A program made the position numbers and the translations under genes. Shown here piece by piece: positions 1 to 7,190 of a stretch of 29,258 nt of DNA (positions within the stretch are counted from its first letter, which is position 1; the number at the start of each line of letters is the position of its first letter). The notes beneath the pieces were generated by a model. That model was not told the origin of the DNA, searched no databases, and saw nothing but the letters and a program-made list of their open reading frames with translations. Source of the DNA: JBPCRW01 sp050996405 (GTDB lineage Bacteria; Acidobacteriota; Blastocatellia; Pyrinomonadales; Pyrinomonadaceae); the NCBI GenBank assembly GCA_050996405.1, contig JBPCRW010000021.1, positions 1 through 29,258 on the forward strand, in the 5' to 3' direction.

Positions 1-527
1 GCGTGACGAAACGAAGGGCTTTCGATGTTGAAACGCAAAACCGTGTCGAGCCACAAATTAACGCGCACATCAAGCCCGACGCTCGTTTTGGCGTTTTCCA
101 CGCCGAGCGTTTTCAAAGTTTGAAAAAAATGATTTTCCAGAAACGCTTCCAGCCCGTTGGTGTCCGCGCTGTCTGAATCGGGCGAATGATAAATCAGGTT
201 ATTGACGACTGCCTGATAAACTTTCAGTTGATTGTCGTAAGGGCATTCTTTTGGAGAAAGTTCGGTGCGGCTGACGACGTAGCCGAGTTCCCAAGCCAAA
301 TCACGCAGGCGATAAAGAAAATGCGATTTGCCGCTGCCGTATTCGCCGATGACCAATTTAAAACTCGAACCGCCGTCGCGCAGATAACCGCCTAAATATT
401 CATCTTTCAGCGTCCCCAAAATCGAATCGATGCCGACCGTGTAGGCTTCCAAATTTCGAGCGGGCGGAATGCCCGATTCGCCGAGTTTGCGGATAATGTG
501 CTGCGCTTCGGTCTGCGTCAAAGCCAT
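1..527 (-). CDS. BrxC/BrxD-like (DUF2791) P-loop ATPase, C-terminally cut by window edge
   Basis: Partial gene read from the complement; about 175 residues are present and the reading frame runs off the left edge. The N-terminus begins MALTQTEAQHIIRKLGESG and a clear Walker A motif, GEYGSGKSHF, lies near residue 80. The order of N-terminal helix, a glycine-rich GGYLRDGGSSFKLVIGEYG stretch and the following RTELSPKECP segment is what I recall of the DUF2791 (PF10923) family, which includes the BREX proteins BrxC and BrxD. Members are cytoplasmic ATPases of phage-defence loci. The start ATG follows the stop of the upstream gene by only three bases (TAA CGA ATG), so the two are almost certainly one operon. 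The substrate is unknown. Whether this is a BREX locus or another DUF2791-containing defence system cannot be decided here because the rest lies outside the window. Confidence 0.8.
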   Translation of the reverse strand, partial: MALTQTEAQHIIRKLGESGIPPARNLEAYTVGIDSILGTLKDEYLGGYLRDGGSSFKLVIGEYGSGKSHFLYRLRDLAWELGYVVSRTELSPKECPYDNQLKVYQAVVNNLIYHSPDSDSADTNGLEAFLENHFFQTLKTLGVENAKTSVGLDVRVNLWLDTVLRFNIESPSFRH

Positions 528-530
528 TCG

Positions 531-1400
531 TTATTTCTCCTTCGTAAAGTATAAATGCTGGATAAACTGTCCTTCGTTCGCGTCCGTCGCCAAAAACATC
601 GCCCGCGCCGAATCGCTGCCGACATCAATCGTCGCCGTGCCTAAGTTCAAGCGATGACCTTGATAAAGCATATTTTGCCGGCGGCGCAGATGCATCATAT
701 CGTAAGCGAAATGCGTTTTCGGGTAATCGAGAAATTTCTGTTTCGACGGCGTTTTACGAAACGAAGCGGGCTGGCGAACCATTATCAATTCACGATAGCA
801 GTCAACAATTATCGTGCGCGTTCCGGGCGGTTTGTCCGATAATTTCAAGACACGGTGGTAAGCCTCGAACAACTCGCCGAGCAGCGCATTCAAATCAACA
901 TTGCGCCCACAGATTTCGCGGCGGGCGCGTTCATAAGCCGCGACGACCTGCTCGACGTTCAACTTGATTTTTTTGTCCGTCACCGGCTGCCGCGAAAAAG
1001 TCATATCAACCTGTTTGCGCCGCATATCGACTTTGATAACGAACAAATCCGCAATCAATTCGGAGGCGGAACTGCCGCCGAGAGTGATGCCTTTTTCGCC
1101 GAACGCTTCGCGCAAATCTCTGGCAAAAGTGAACTCCAATTCCGAGAGGTTTTCATCCGCCGCTTTTTTTAGTTTTTCGATTAGCGATTGATAGTCGCCC
1201 GGCAAATCCAATTCGGACGGCGACATCTCCAAAGCGGCACACGCCTCAGCCAAAGCGACGGCGTTTTTATGCGGGTCTTTTAACGCCCGAACCGCCGTTT
1301 CCAAAGGCTTGATAACATTGTTTCGCAATTTAACTTCACCCGCCAAAATTTTGCGGACTTCGCTCAAATCCACACTCAAAACTTCCGTGTTTTCACTCAT
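531..1400 (-). CDS. Unknown 289-aa protein, operon partner of the DUF2791 ATPase
   Basis: I do not recognise a family. The protein is soluble, with no signal peptide or membrane segment. The N-terminal 150 residues look helical and charged (KKAADENLSELEFTFARDLREAF around residues 90-115); the C-terminal half contains a basic stretch, MMHLRRRQNMLYQGHR, and short beta-like segments. It ends three bases before the ATPase start, so co-transcription and co-function are likely. By position it could be a defence-system component that works with the ATPase, but nothing in the sequence itself shows an enzymatic motif. A gene-free region with the ~94-bp repeat lies upstream of its start. Confidence 0.75.
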   Translation of the reverse strand: MSENTEVLSVDLSEVRKILAGEVKLRNNVIKPLETAVRALKDPHKNAVALAEACAALEMSPSELDLPGDYQSLIEKLKKAADENLSELEFTFARDLREAFGEKGITLGGSSASELIADLFVIKVDMRRKQVDMTFSRQPVTDKKIKLNVEQVVAAYERARREICGRNVDLNALLGELFEAYHRVLKLSDKPPGTRTIIVDCYRELIMVRQPASFRKTPSKQKFLDYPKTHFAYDMMHLRRRQNMLYQGHRLNLGTATIDVGSDSARAMFLATDANEGQFIQHLYFTKEK

Positions 1401-1785
1401 TAAATTTCCTGTTCCTTGAGCTGATAAATGCGTATTTGAGGTTACAATAGTTCAGATGCTTTTTCAATTATACCTTTGAAACTTTGGGCGAAAATCGGAG
1501 GTCGGAAGTCAATTCGGCAATTGTCCGGCATCTCGCGTTTCAGGGGAAAAGATACGATGCCCGGACTCTGCGGCGGTTTGCGGCGGAAAAAAGAATTACC
1601 GTCATCGTTTCATTTCTGTCAGAAAGTAAAAACAGAATTAGCTTTTGTATTCACGAAGTAAACACTTTCAAGTAATAGATTCGCCGAGTAAACACTTTCA
1701 GTTAATGAAGTCGTTACTTGAAAGTGTTGTCATAAAATTTCCCCTTCCTTTATTCTTCGGGGAAACTTCTGGATAAAATCCAACA
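1401..1785. other. 385-bp gene-free region containing repeat copy 1
   Basis: No credible ORF was found on either strand. The right-hand part (1648-1741) is one of two copies of a ~94-bp repeat. The rest (1401-1647) must hold the promoter of the leftward operon, but I could not identify convincing -35/-10 boxes. A weak GC hairpin (CCCC...GGGG, about 1741-1762) follows the end of the gene at 1786-2151 and could help end its transcript. Confidence 0.6.
1648..1741 (+). repeat. Dispersed ~94-bp repeat, copy 1
   Basis: About 88 of 94 bases match the copy at 7191-7284, in the same orientation. It contains two direct units 30 bp apart, GTAAACACTTTCAAGTAAT (1658-1676) and GTAAACACTTTCAGTTAAT (1688-1706), and one inverted unit, GTTACTTGAAAGTGTTG (1713-1729). 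The inverted unit can pair with either direct unit. The ends do not form terminal inverted repeats, so a simple MITE is unlikely. Function unknown: protein-binding array, structured RNA, or recombination site are all possible. Confidence 0.85.
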
Positions 1786-2151
1786 TTACAGCCTTATCGT
1801 TAATAGACGTTTTAGATCTTTGACAGACTTGCAGTTGTTGATTGCTTCGGCTTCGACAATTAAATTTAAGTCGCCATTTTTCTCTTTAAAAATTGCCGGC
1901 AGTTCAACTTTTTTGAATTGATATTTGCTGTTAAATTCGTCGGCGTGGAGAAATTCCGGCGGACTATCGAGAGTTTCAAGAAACTTTTTCCATTCCTTTT
2001 TCATCCCGAAATTTGAATGTGTAATCGCGCACAGATTGCAGTTATAAGTCTGCGGGGAAAATATCTTATGCGCGGCATCCGACAATAAATTGTAAATGCC
2101 GCTGTCCGCGTTATAAACAAAAATAAGTTTCGGTTTGACGGGTTCGTTCAT
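1786..2151 (-). CDS. Conserved small soluble protein, function unknown
   Basis: A 121-aa protein starting MNEPVKPKLIFVYNADSG. I recall homologues of this size annotated only as hypothetical or, without support, as GTPases; no P-loop is present. Features visible are an N-terminal beta strand (KLIFVYN), a Cys pair in NCNLC near residues 38-42, and a hydrophobic strand NLIVEAEAI toward the C-terminus. No signal peptide or membrane span. It starts 22 bp after the stop of the flavodoxin-like gene on the same strand, so it is probably its operon partner. The two cysteines could be redox active or bind metal, which is inference only. Confidence 0.65.
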   Translation of the reverse strand: MNEPVKPKLIFVYNADSGIYNLLSDAAHKIFSPQTYNCNLCAITHSNFGMKKEWKKFLETLDSPPEFLHADEFNSKYQFKKVELPAIFKEKNGDLNLIVEAEAINNCKSVKDLKRLLTIRL

Positions 2152-2173
2152 TATTCAAACTGCGTTTTTATGG

Positions 2174-3244
2174 TTATTTCTCTCTTAATTTCTCGCCTTC
2201 GCTTTTTCCCGGACGCAGCGTTTCGTCAATGTTGATGCCGAGTTTTTTCTGTTCGGCGGGCGAAGAATCTTTTGGCGGAAAACCTAACGCGATGCGTTTT
2301 TCGCGCCATTGCAGTTTGATGTCCGCCCACAAATGCGACGGCGGCTCATAACCGTAAGCGCGATATTCATTCGGCTCGACCTTGCCTTTCGCGCCGACAA
2401 ATTTTGCAAACGAATTAACGAATTTATCAAACTCTTCAAAAACATCGGTGTCGGTCGCCATATCTTCGGCTTGATTGTCGGAGTATTTTTTGCCCTGTCC
2501 GAATTCGACGTAACGCCATAAATCGTCAGGAACTTCGATGCCGCTGTAACGACACTGCCAGACGAGCGGCGCGTAAGTCTGCCGCATATCTTCAAACGGT
2601 TCTTCATCCGCGTTGAAATAATTTTTGTGTCTTAAGATTTTCGGACTGCCTGAAGCGTCGAGTTCATCGCCGCCGCCGTCGCCGTAGCAGAAAAACGCGC
2701 AGGTCTTTCCCTCAAAATGATTCTGCGAAAGTTTTTTCCACTCATCGGAATGTTCGAGTTTCATCGCCAGTTCCGCGTTTTTGTGCTGGATTAAATCTTC
2801 GCGCGGGTTGCCGCCGTTAATACAAACAAGTCGGTCAAACATCAGTTTCAGATTGGAAGTCGGCGCATACCAGTTGACCGGCGCGATAATCGCCCACGCA
2901 TCGGCTAAATCGAGTCGCGCATACATATCCAAATCCCACATCAAATCCGGCTCGAACTTCGAGTTTTTCGCGTAGCAATTACATGGGAAAACACACAACG
3001 CCATCGAAGTCGAAACGCAGGCGTTGCAGCTTTGAATATGAGCGCGGGCATAGACGTTTCCCAAATCCTCATAATCTATTTCCCAATCGGGCGGCAGGTT
3101 TTCCGCCATTCTGAGCATTAAAGTTCTCGATTTTGAATCCACACCCGGACAGTTGTATTGCCGACGGTTCGAGCCGGAAATTATCATCACGCGAAAAGGT
3201 CTTTCGCTTGTCGGGAGTTTTCCGTTTGCATCGTTTGGTTTCAT
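2174..3244 (-). CDS. Flavodoxin-fold NAD(P)H-dependent oxidoreductase with a cysteine cluster
   Basis: A 356-aa protein. The start was placed at the ATG at 3244 (MKPNDANGKLPTSERPFRVM) because the upstream in-frame residues are not protein-like and would overlap the divergent gene. Residues 17-30 (FRVMIISGSNRRQY) form the first strand and FMN-phosphate loop of the NADPH-dependent FMN reductase/flavodoxin family; IIAPVNWYAPTSNLKLMFDR is the conserved second flavin loop and helix. A cysteine cluster follows the first domain half: C73, C76, C84, C88 and C90. Iron-sulfur flavoproteins carry a compact Cys motif in the same region, but spacing differs, so [4Fe-4S] binding is a hypothesis. The last ~130 residues are a hydrophilic extension. 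It is divergent from the sterol-desaturase-like gene, with a 61-bp shared promoter region. Confidence 0.8.
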   Translation of the reverse strand: MKPNDANGKLPTSERPFRVMIISGSNRRQYNCPGVDSKSRTLMLRMAENLPPDWEIDYEDLGNVYARAHIQSCNACVSTSMALCVFPCNCYAKNSKFEPDLMWDLDMYARLDLADAWAIIAPVNWYAPTSNLKLMFDRLVCINGGNPREDLIQHKNAELAMKLEHSDEWKKLSQNHFEGKTCAFFCYGDGGGDELDASGSPKILRHKNYFNADEEPFEDMRQTYAPLVWQCRYSGIEVPDDLWRYVEFGQGKKYSDNQAEDMATDTDVFEEFDKFVNSFAKFVGAKGKVEPNEYRAYGYEPPSHLWADIKLQWREKRIALGFPPKDSSPAEQKKLGINIDETLRPGKSEGEKLREK

Positions 3245-3305
3245 TTTGTTTCCAAATCCGCAACTTTTCTTTATCATATCAATCATAGCAAGCGAACAAA
3301 TTTTT

Positions 3306-4142
3306 ATGAAGAATTTTCTGAAAATTATCAGCATTCCGATTTCTCTGGGAACATTCGGCGTTTTAGTTTGGCTCGAAAATCGCCGCCCGCTGCGCCGCCG
3401 CGTCGAATCAAAAATCAAACGAAACGGGCGGAACTTAGCCGTCGCCGGACTTGCCGCCGCCGCTTTGCAGGTTTTTGAACAGCCGATTGCTAATCCGCTG
3501 ACAAAATTAGTCGAGCGCGAAAATCTGGGACTGCTGAAAATCGTTCGCCTGCCGAAATTTCTTGAAACGATTTTAGCCGTCGCGTTGATGGATTACACTT
3601 TATACGTCTGGCACGTTTTGACGCATCGCGTGCCGTTTTTGTGGCGGTTTCATCTGGTTCACCACATTGATTTGGATTTGGACGCTTCGACCGCCATCCG
3701 GTTTCATTTCGGCGAACTGATAATCTCCGTCGCGTGGCGGGCGGCGCAGATTTTGGTTATCGGCATCTCGCCCGCTTCGTTCGCCGCGTGGCAATTATTT
3801 TTGTTTCCGTCAATTTTATTTCATCATTCAAACGTCAAACTGCCCATTGATTTAGAAAAAAAATTAAATCGTTTTATCGTCACGCCGCGACTGCACGGCA
3901 TTCATCATTCGATTGTTCGCGCGGAAACCGATTCAAACTGGTCGAGCGGTTTGACCGTCTGGGATTTTCTGCACGGAACTCTGAAAACCGATGTTCCGCA
4001 AGATGAAATAATAATCGGCGTTCCCGCTTATCAAAATCCGTCGGAAGTAACATTGCCGAAAATTCTGCCGCTGCCTTTTGAAAAGCAGAAAAACGACTGG
4101 CAGTTATCCGAAACCCGAAACTCGGAAAATCGGTTGCGATGA
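3306..4142 (+). CDS. Sterol desaturase/fatty acid hydroxylase family membrane protein
   Basis: A 278-aa protein when started at the ATG at 3306 (MKNFLKIISIP); residues before that in the longer frame come from the divergent gene's territory. Several hydrophobic segments fit an integral membrane protein. The histidine clusters typical of the PF04116 diiron family are present: HVLTH, then FHLVHH, and near the C-terminus LHGIHHS. These ligate two irons in family members that hydroxylate or desaturate sterols and lipids. The stop overlaps the next start in an ATGA arrangement (4139-4142), so it is translationally coupled to the glycosyltransferase. The true substrate cannot be read from sequence. 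The coupling suggests that it belongs with the arsenosugar-like gene set, or at least shares its transcript. Confidence 0.85.
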   Translation: MKNFLKIISIPISLGTFGVLVWLENRRPLRRRVESKIKRNGRNLAVAGLAAAALQVFEQPIANPLTKLVERENLGLLKIVRLPKFLETILAVALMDYTLYVWHVLTHRVPFLWRFHLVHHIDLDLDASTAIRFHFGELIISVAWRAAQILVIGISPASFAAWQLFLFPSILFHHSNVKLPIDLEKKLNRFIVTPRLHGIHHSIVRAETDSNWSSGLTVWDFLHGTLKTDVPQDEIIIGVPAYQNPSEVTLPKILPLPFEKQKNDWQLSETRNSENRLR

Positions 4143-4828
4143 AGCCTGAAATTTCAATTATTATTCCGACGCTCAACGAAGAATTTTCGCTGCGGCAAAC
4201 TCTCGATTCGCTCAAAGTTTTTGGTGAAAATATCGAGATAATCGTCGTTGACGGCGGAAGCGACGATGCAACAGTTTCGATTGCTCAAAATTACAACGTT
4301 AAAATTCTGCGCGTCCCGCGCGGTCGCGGAATTCAACTGCAAGCGGGCGGAAATGCCGCAAGCGGTGAAATCTTATGGTTTCTGCACGCCGACACGATTC
4401 CCGCGCCGGATTGTGTTCGGCAAATGAAGAACGCGCTCGAAAATCCGAATGCGGTCGGCGGAAATTTTACGATTCGTTTTGACGGCGAAAGACTCGCGGC
4501 AAAATTTCTGACCTGGCTTTATCCGAATTTGCGAAAACTCGGTTTAATTTACGGCGATTCGGCGATTTTTGTAAGGCGCGACGTTTATGAAAAAATCGGC
4601 GGCTTTCAACCTTTTCCTATTTTTGAAGATTTGGATTTTATCGAACGATTGAAAAAAGAAGGCGCAGTCGTGACGCTGCCCGCCGCCGTCGAGACTTCAT
4701 CGCGGCGGTTTGAAAACAAAAGTTTTATTCTGACTTTCGCGCGCTGGACGATTTTGCAAGTTCTTTACTGGCTCGGCGTGCGTCCCGAAACGCTGCTTAA
4801 AATTTATTTTCCGGCAAACCGGGATTGA
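4139..4828 (+). CDS. TIGR04283-type (arsenosugar-associated) family 2 glycosyltransferase
   Basis: A 229-aa GT-A glycosyltransferase. N-terminal ISIIIPTLNEE is the nucleotide-sugar binding strand; VVDGGSDDAT and FLHADTIPAPD supply the acidic, metal-binding positions; GGNFTIRFDG and IFEDLDFIERL match the rest of the short GT2 subfamily named TIGR04283, which occurs with ArsS in arsenosugar gene sets. There is a short hydrophobic C-terminal stretch (WTILQVLYWLGV) that may touch the membrane. The start overlaps the stop of the upstream desaturase-like gene (ATGA). Its 3' end overlaps the convergent TIGR04282-type gene by 32 bp. The expected role is transfer of a sugar in assembling an arsenosugar or a related conjugate; the acceptor is not established. 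Confidence 0.85.
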   Translation: MKPEISIIIPTLNEEFSLRQTLDSLKVFGENIEIIVVDGGSDDATVSIAQNYNVKILRVPRGRGIQLQAGGNAASGEILWFLHADTIPAPDCVRQMKNALENPNAVGGNFTIRFDGERLAAKFLTWLYPNLRKLGLIYGDSAIFVRRDVYEKIGGFQPFPIFEDLDFIERLKKEGAVVTLPAAVETSSRRFENKSFILTFARWTILQVLYWLGVRPETLLKIYFPANRD

Positions 4829-5516
4829 AATTTAAACGGAGGGTTTTTGCATTTGAAATCAGCCATTGATATGTTTGCGGCGCGCATTTTTGAGTCTGCT
4901 CGTCTTTAAAAACTTCGTCGCGCAAACGCATTAAATCATCCGGCGTGTCAACGTCATACCAATCGGGAACAAGCCGCAGATTATCAAATCTAAAACGCGC
5001 AAAATTGGCGGACATTTGTTCAAAAACCGAAGATTCGCTCCACTCGATATTTCCGAAAAGCCGCGCCGCGAATTTTCGCAGACCGATTAAGTAAAAACCG
5101 CCGTCGGCTGATTTTCCCAGAACTGCGTCCGCTCCTTTTTCCAGAAATTCAAATGCCCATTCGATAAATTCGGCGGGAAAAGTCGGGCTGTCCGTTCCAA
5201 TCATCACCGCTGCCGAATCCGAATTTTGATGAAACGCGAATTCAAAAGCATTCGACATTTTTGCGCCTAAATCCGCGCCCTTTTGTTCGATGAGAGTGTT
5301 TTTTGATTGCAAAATGTTTTCTAAAATTCCTATTTTATCGGCGGGCGAATATGCTAAAATTGTATTTTCGCAAACGGTTTTCGCTTTGCTTTCCGCGTCG
5401 AGCAGAAATGCGGCGGCGAGTTCGGCGCATTCGTCGGGCGATAGAAATGGTTGAAGACGAGTTTTAACCGCTCCGGCAAGCGGCACTTTCGCCATAATAA
5501 TTAACGCGCGTTTCAT
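4797..5516 (-). CDS. TIGR04282-type (DUF2064) glycosyltransferase, arsenosugar-associated
   Basis: A 239-aa protein starting MKRALIIMAKVPLAGAVKTRL, where the basic KTRL element near the N-terminus is the nucleotide-binding signature shared with nucleotidyltransferase-like GT-A enzymes. VMIGTDSPTFP supplies the acidic DSP motif and GKSADGGFYLIGL the conserved DGG segment; YDVDTPDDL near residue 200 is the usual C-terminal motif. This is DUF2064/TIGR04282, repeatedly found beside ArsS and TIGR04283. It is on the opposite strand to both partners and converges with the TIGR04283 gene, overlapping it by 32 bp. It is divergent from the AhpD-like gene with a 53-bp gap, which must hold promoters for both. 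Reaction not known. Confidence 0.85.
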   Translation of the reverse strand: MKRALIIMAKVPLAGAVKTRLQPFLSPDECAELAAAFLLDAESKAKTVCENTILAYSPADKIGILENILQSKNTLIEQKGADLGAKMSNAFEFAFHQNSDSAAVMIGTDSPTFPAEFIEWAFEFLEKGADAVLGKSADGGFYLIGLRKFAARLFGNIEWSESSVFEQMSANFARFRFDNLRLVPDWYDVDTPDDLMRLRDEVFKDEQTQKCAPQTYQWLISNAKTLRLNFNPGLPENKF

Positions 5517-5569
5517 CTTGAAATAAATTTACCAGATTTTAGTTTCGCAGAAATAATTTACGAAAATTT

Positions 5570-5899
5570 ATGAGTTATTACAACGAAGAAGACTTAAATC
5601 GCTTCGGCGAAATCGCCAAATATAAACCCGAACTTTTTGAGAAATTTATGGCTTGGTACGGGGCTTGTCAGGAAGACGGCGCACTATCGAAACGCGAAAA
5701 GGCTTTAATCGGTTTGGCGGTTTCGGTTACGGTGCAATGCCCGTATTGCATTGACGCTTATACGAATTCCTGTCTGGAAAACGGCTCGAATATGGAGCAG
5801 ATGACCGAAGCGATTCATCTCGCATCAGCGATTCGCGGCGGCGCAAGTTTGATTCACGGCATCCAATCGCATAACGCGCACGATAAAGTTTCGATGTGA
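5570..5899 (+). CDS. Arsenosugar-associated AhpD/carboxymuconolactone-decarboxylase-like protein
   Basis: A 109-aa helical protein of the AhpD-like fold. The CPYC redox motif is at C57-C60 (VQCPYCIDAYT), followed by a His at residue 83 in EAIHLASAIRGG. These residues carry the peroxidase or disulfide activity in AhpD. The short length and the start SYYNEEDLNRFGE match the peroxidase-like family reported with ArsS. It precedes arsS in the same direction with a 103-bp gap occupied by a long imperfect hairpin. A role in protecting the radical SAM enzyme or handling arsenical thiols is inference. Confidence 0.85.
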   Translation: MSYYNEEDLNRFGEIAKYKPELFEKFMAWYGACQEDGALSKREKALIGLAVSVTVQCPYCIDAYTNSCLENGSNMEQMTEAIHLASAIRGGASLIHGIQSHNAHDKVSM

Positions 5900-5905
5900 T
5901 TTTTC

Positions 5906-5988
5906 GCCACGAACAAACACAAAAGGACACGAAAAATTAAATCAATAAAATAATAAAACTTTCGTGACTTTTCGTGTTTGTTCGTGGC
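5906..5988. repeat. Long imperfect inverted repeat between the AhpD-like gene and arsS
   Basis: Arms at 5906-5934 and 5960-5988 match at 26 of 29 positions, both starting GCCACGAACAAACAC when read outward; the loop is A/T rich. It lies between two co-oriented genes of the same set. There is no U-tract at its 3' side typical of an intrinsic terminator. It resembles in design the hairpins at 11537-11608 and 12957-13022. Confidence 0.85.
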
Positions 5989-6002
5989 TAATTTTCTTAT
6001 AA

Positions 6003-7013
6003 ATGCAAACAGAACCCGTTCAAATAACCAGAAGAGACGGCAAACCCGCGTATCCAGCGTCGCCCGTCGAATTTGGAGAAAAATTAAAATCGAATAATCT
6101 CGAACTGCGGGCGGCGGCGATTGATGTTTTGCAGGTCAATGTCGGCAAACTCTGCAATCAGGCGTGTCAGCATTGCCACGTTGACGCTTCGCCGATTCGG
6201 ACGGAAGTAATGTCGCGCCAGACGGTCGAAGCGTGTTTGGATGTTTTGCGAAAATATAAAATTCCGACGCTCGACATCACCGGCGGCGCGCCGGAACTCG
6301 TTCCCGATTTTCGCTATTTCGTGACGGAAGCTAAAAAAGCGGGCGCGAAAGTTATTGCGCGGCATAATTTGACCGTGATGTTTGAAGAACATCAAGCGGA
6401 TTTGCCCGATTTTTTCGCCGAAAATGAAGTCGAAGTCGTTTCGAGTCTGCCGTATTTTCTGCCGACGCAAACCGACTCGCAGCGCGGCGCGGGCGTTTTT
6501 GATAAATCAATCGAAGCCTTGAAAAGATTAAACGCGGTCGGATACGGCATTGCTGAAAATCTTGTATTAAATCTTGTCTATAATCCGACGGGAGCATTTT
6601 TGCCGCCCGCGCAAATTGCCGTCGAAGCCGATTTCAAACGCGAACTGAAATCTCGCTATTCGATTGTCTTTAATAATCTTTTCACGATTACAAATATGCC
6701 GATTGCGCGGTATCTCGACTGGCTGCGGCGTTCTAAAAACGAAAAGGCGTATATGCAGAAATTAGTCAACGCATTTAATCCGGCGACGATTGCCGGATTG
6801 ATGTGCCGCAACCAAATCAGCGTGGATTGGCGCGGTTTTTTGTATGACTGCGATTTTAATCAGATGCTCGAACTAAAGGCGGCGGAAAATTTGCCGCAAA
6901 CTATTTTCGAGTTCAATCCGGTCAAATTCAAAAATCGGCGAATCGTGACGGCAAATCATTGTTTCGGCTGCACGGCGGGCGCGGGTTCAACGTGCGGCGG
7001 AGCGGTTTCCTAA
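6003..7013 (+). CDS. arsS: Arsenosugar biosynthesis radical SAM protein ArsS
   Basis: A 336-aa radical SAM enzyme. The [4Fe-4S] motif is C51-x3-C55-x2-C58 (CNQACQHC), followed by DITGGAPEL near residues 91-99, which contacts SAM. Further cysteines at C268, C283, C320, C323 and C331 fit an auxiliary cluster region, and the tail CFGCTAGAGSTCGGA is the ending expected of this family. Family knowledge: ArsS acts on dimethylarsenicals, transferring the 5'-deoxyadenosyl group to arsenic on the way to arsenosugars. The AhpD-like protein and two glycosyltransferases nearby support the call. The usual methyltransferase ArsM and an ArsR repressor are not in the window. A strong intrinsic terminator follows at 7080-7119. 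Confidence 0.92.
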   Translation: MQTEPVQITRRDGKPAYPASPVEFGEKLKSNNLELRAAAIDVLQVNVGKLCNQACQHCHVDASPIRTEVMSRQTVEACLDVLRKYKIPTLDITGGAPELVPDFRYFVTEAKKAGAKVIARHNLTVMFEEHQADLPDFFAENEVEVVSSLPYFLPTQTDSQRGAGVFDKSIEALKRLNAVGYGIAENLVLNLVYNPTGAFLPPAQIAVEADFKRELKSRYSIVFNNLFTITNMPIARYLDWLRRSKNEKAYMQKLVNAFNPATIAGLMCRNQISVDWRGFLYDCDFNQMLELKAAENLPQTIFEFNPVKFKNRRIVTANHCFGCTAGAGSTCGGAVS

Positions 7014-7079
7014 AAAACAAGAATCGGCTTTGCCCGCCATATCGTGAATTCGGCAGAATCGTCAAACCATTTTTCTTTC

Positions 7080-7119
7080 AAAATCCCATTTCGGATAAAG
7101 AATTCCGAAATGGGATTTT
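7080..7119 (+). terminator. Intrinsic terminator after arsS
   Basis: A 16-bp perfect stem (arms 7080-7095 and 7104-7119, core ATCCCATTTCGGA) with an 8-base loop, followed by a short T run (7117-7121). It lies 66 bp after the arsS stop. Confidence 0.85.
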
Positions 7120-7154
7120 TTACACATATCTCGGCTATATACCGAATGTGTAAA
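7119..7154. repeat. Bulged hairpin, possible relic of a Tn3-family terminal repeat
   Basis: TTTACACAT (7119-7127) pairs with ATGTGTAAA (7146-7154), and TCGG (7131-7134) with CCGA (7142-7145), leaving a 3-base bulge and a 7-base loop. On the complement the sequence contains TATAGCCGAGATA followed by AAAAAAT, the same blocks as the Tn3-type end at 24309-24346. Both readings remain open. Confidence 0.5.
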
Positions 7155-7190
7155 TTTTGTGAAGATTGACTGAATGGCTTTATCTATACA

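Noticed and set aside
1648..1741. CRISPR array
   Set aside because: Only two direct units and one inverted unit occur, with a 30-bp period and no regular spacers; the whole block is repeated at 7191.
3153..3305. N-terminal extension of the sterol-desaturase-like protein
   Set aside because: These codons overlap the start of the divergent flavodoxin-like gene and have no membrane or family features; the ATG at 3306 fits better.
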